60,000 nucleotides of DNA from NCBI RefSeq assembly GCF_032854445.1, contig NC_088306.1, positions 4,276,373-4,336,372 of the forward strand. The letters run 5' to 3'. Positions 57,745 through 60,000 of this stretch are shown piece after piece. Under the pieces are notes generated by a model, which did not search any database, was not told where the DNA came from, and saw only the letters and a list, made by a program, of their open reading frames with translations. A program made the position numbers and the translations under genes. The DNA is from Liolophura sinensis (Eukaryota > Mollusca > Polyplacophora > Chitonida > Chitonidae). Position 1 is the first letter of the stretch; each line of letters opens with the position of its first letter.

Positions 57745-60000
57745 CTCAAGTGAAGTAGCCTGCTAGATGGCCCTCTGTCATCTCCCAACCACTGAGTCAC
57801 GGTGTGCACTAGTGAAGTAGTCTACTATATGGCCCTCTGTCATCTCCCAACCACTGAGTCACGGTGTGCACTAGTGAAGTAGCCTACTACATGGCCCTCT
57901 GTCATCTCCCAACCATTGAATCACGGTGTGCACTAGTGAAGTAGCCTACTATATGGCCCTCTGCCATCTCCAAACCACTGAGTCACGGTGTGCACTAGTG
58001 AAGTAGCCTACTACATTGCCCTCTGTCATCTCCCAACCACTGATTCACGGTGTGCACCAGTGAAGTAGCCTGCTAGATGGCCCTCTGTCATCTCCCAACC
58101 ACTGAGAGACGGTGTGCACTAATGAAGTAGCCTGCTACATGACCCTCTGTCATCTCCCAACCACTGAGTCACGGTGTGCGCTAGTGAAGTAGCCTGCTGC
58201 ATGACCCTCTGTCATCTCCCAACCACTGAGTCACGGTGTGCACTAGTGAAGTAGCCTACTATATGGCCCACAGTCATCTCCCAACCACTGAGTCACGGTG
58301 TGCACTAGTGAAATAGCCTACTACATGGCCCTCTGTCATCTCCCAACCACTGAGTCACGGTGTGCGCTAGTGAAGTAGCCTGCTACATGACCCTCTGTCA
58401 TCTCCCAACCACTGAGTCATGGTGTGCACTAGTGAAATAGCCTACTACATGGTCCTTTGTCAACTCCCAACCGCTGAGTCACTGTGTGAACTAGTGAAGT
58501 AGCCTACACCATGGCCCTCTGTCATCTCCCCACCACTGAGCCATCGTGTGCATTACTGACGTAGTCTGCAACATCTTTGAGAGGCATTTAGAAATTGAGT
58601 TTGATAACATAACGAGATATTTGGATAACAACTTCTGTTTATTTGAACACTAGTGAAGTATCTGATAACATGATTCTCTGTCCTTTCCAACCACTGAGTC
58701 ACGGTGTGTACTAGTGAAGTAGCTTACAACATGACTCTCTGTCCTTTCCCAACAACTGAGTCACGGTGTGTACTAGTGAAGTAGCTTACAACATGACTCC
58801 CTGTCCTTTCCCAACAACTGACTCACAGTGTGTACTAGTGAAGTAGCTTACAACATGACTCTCTGTCCTTTCCCAGCAACTGAGTCACGGTGTGAACTAG
58901 TGAAGTATCTTACAACATGACCCTGTGTCCTTTTCCAACCACTGAGTCATGGTGTGTATTAGTGAAGTAGCTTACAACATGACTCTCTGTCCTTTCACAA
59001 CCACTGACTCACAGTGTGTACTAGTGAAGTAGCTTACAACATGCCCCTCTGTCCTTCCCAACCACTGAGTCACGGTGTGTATTAGTGAAGTAGCTTACAA
59101 CATGACTCTCTGTCCTTCCCAACCACTGAGTCACGGTGTGTAATAGTGAAGTAGCTTACAACATGACTCTCTGTCCTTCCCAACCACTGAGTCACGGTGT
59201 GTACTAGTGAAGTAGCTTACAACATGCCCCTCTGTCCTTCCCAACCACTGAGTCACGGTGTGTTTTAGTGAAGAAGCTTACAGCATGACTCTCTGTCCTT
59301 CTCAACCACTGAGTCACGGTGTGTACTAGTGAAGTAGCTTACAACATGACTCTCTGTCCTTTCCCAACCACTGAGTCACGGTGTGAACTAGTGAAGTAGC
59401 TCACAACATGACTCTCTGTCATCTCCCACCCACTGAGTCACGGTGTGTACTAGTGAAGTAGCTTACAACATGACTCTCTGTCCTTTCCCAACCACTGAGT
59501 CACGGTGTGTACTAGTGAAGTAGCTTACAACATGCCCCTCTGTCCTTCCCAACCACTGAGTCACGGTGTGTTTTAGTGAAGAAGCTTACAGCATGACTCT
59601 CTGTCCTTCTCAACCACTGAGTCACGGTGTGTACTAGTGAAGTAGCTTACAACATGACTCTCTGTCCTTTCCCAACCACTGAGTCACGGTGTGAACTAGT
59701 GAAGTAGCTCACAACATGACTCTCTGTCATCTCCCACCCACTGAGTCACGGTGTGTACTAGTGAAGTAGCTTACAACATGACTCTCTGTCCTTTCCCAAC
59801 CACTGAGTCACGGTGTGTACTAGTGAAGTAGCTTACAACATGACTCTCTGTCCTTTCCCAACCACTGAGTCACGGTGTGAACTAGTGAAGTAGCTCACAA
59901 CATGACTCTCTGTCATCTCCCACCCACTGAGTCACGGTGTGTACTAGTGAAGTAGCTTACAACATGACTCTCTGTCCTTTCCCAACCACTGAGTCACGGT
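57745..60000. repeat. 62-bp minisatellite running off the right edge
   Basis: The unit is GAAGTAGCCTACTACATGGC CCTCTGTCATCTCCCAACCA CTGAGTCACGGTGTGCACTA GT. About 13 units of one type (GCCTAC…ATCTCCC) occupy 57745-58560. About 21 of a second type (GCTTACAAC…CCTTTCCC) occupy 58660 to the edge. A non-repeat piece lies at about 58568-58640. The array continues past the window. Confidence 0.97.

Noticed and set aside
57745-60000. Regular array considered as a CRISPR array
   Set aside because: The whole 62-bp unit repeats with no unique spacers, and the sequence is animal nuclear DNA.

Overview
The window reads as non-coding-rich animal nuclear DNA. Coding pieces are short exons with GT-AG boundaries, introns are AT-rich, and tRNA-like SINE copies and minisatellites are dense. 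The commonest SINE carries the 3' signature TTGAGTACGGCGTAAAAC followed by CAATCAAATAAATAA. I associate that tail with mollusc and related lophotrochozoan genomes, from memory and not from a search, so a mollusc is the best guess and not a proof.

Coding content is small. (1) The 3'-terminal exon of a plus-strand C2H2 zinc-finger gene lies at 397-1802. It encodes ten fingers, five of them identical. (2) A minus-strand gene of six coding exons spans 28321 down to 15720. I assembled it from splice sites and matching intron phases (0, 2, 1, 1, 1). It predicts a 712-residue secreted or membrane protein with a signal peptide, one EGF-like domain and a strongly basic furin-type site. I do not recognise its family beyond that. 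(3) An isolated exon at 11859 resembles the second half of a biotinyl carrier domain of the methylcrotonyl-CoA carboxylase alpha type. Its partner exons are not visible here. (4) Two weaker candidate exons are listed, at 14967-15114 (minus) and 36698-36724 (plus). (5) A decayed LINE-type reverse transcriptase fragment lies on the minus strand at about 43200-43630.

The rest is repeats. SINE family A has at least a dozen full or partial copies on both strands, and a second family B has about seven. Two B copies carry internal tandem expansions (6 x 33 bp and 4 x 56 bp) in the same part of the element. At least a dozen unrelated minisatellites, with units of 15 to 62 bp, cover roughly 9-10 kb by my hand estimate. 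The largest are a 36-bp array at 3.2-5.6 kb and a 62-bp array that runs from 57.7 kb off the right edge. The 62-bp unit carries an AP-1-type TGAGTCA in most copies. Several arrays show higher-order structure or are interrupted by SINE pieces.

Layout: zinc-finger exon and SINE (0-2.1 kb); 36-bp array (3.2-5.6 kb); SINE B (5.7-6.2 kb); mostly unassigned sequence with an orphan exon (6.2-15.7 kb); EGF gene with repeat-rich introns (15.7-28.3 kb); more minisatellites (28.4-35.6 kb); unassigned AT-rich DNA with SINEs and an RT fossil (35.6-51.8 kb); minisatellites (51.8-53.8 kb); AT-rich unassigned DNA (53.8-57.7 kb); and the terminal array. I saw no operon, CRISPR array or intact mobile element.
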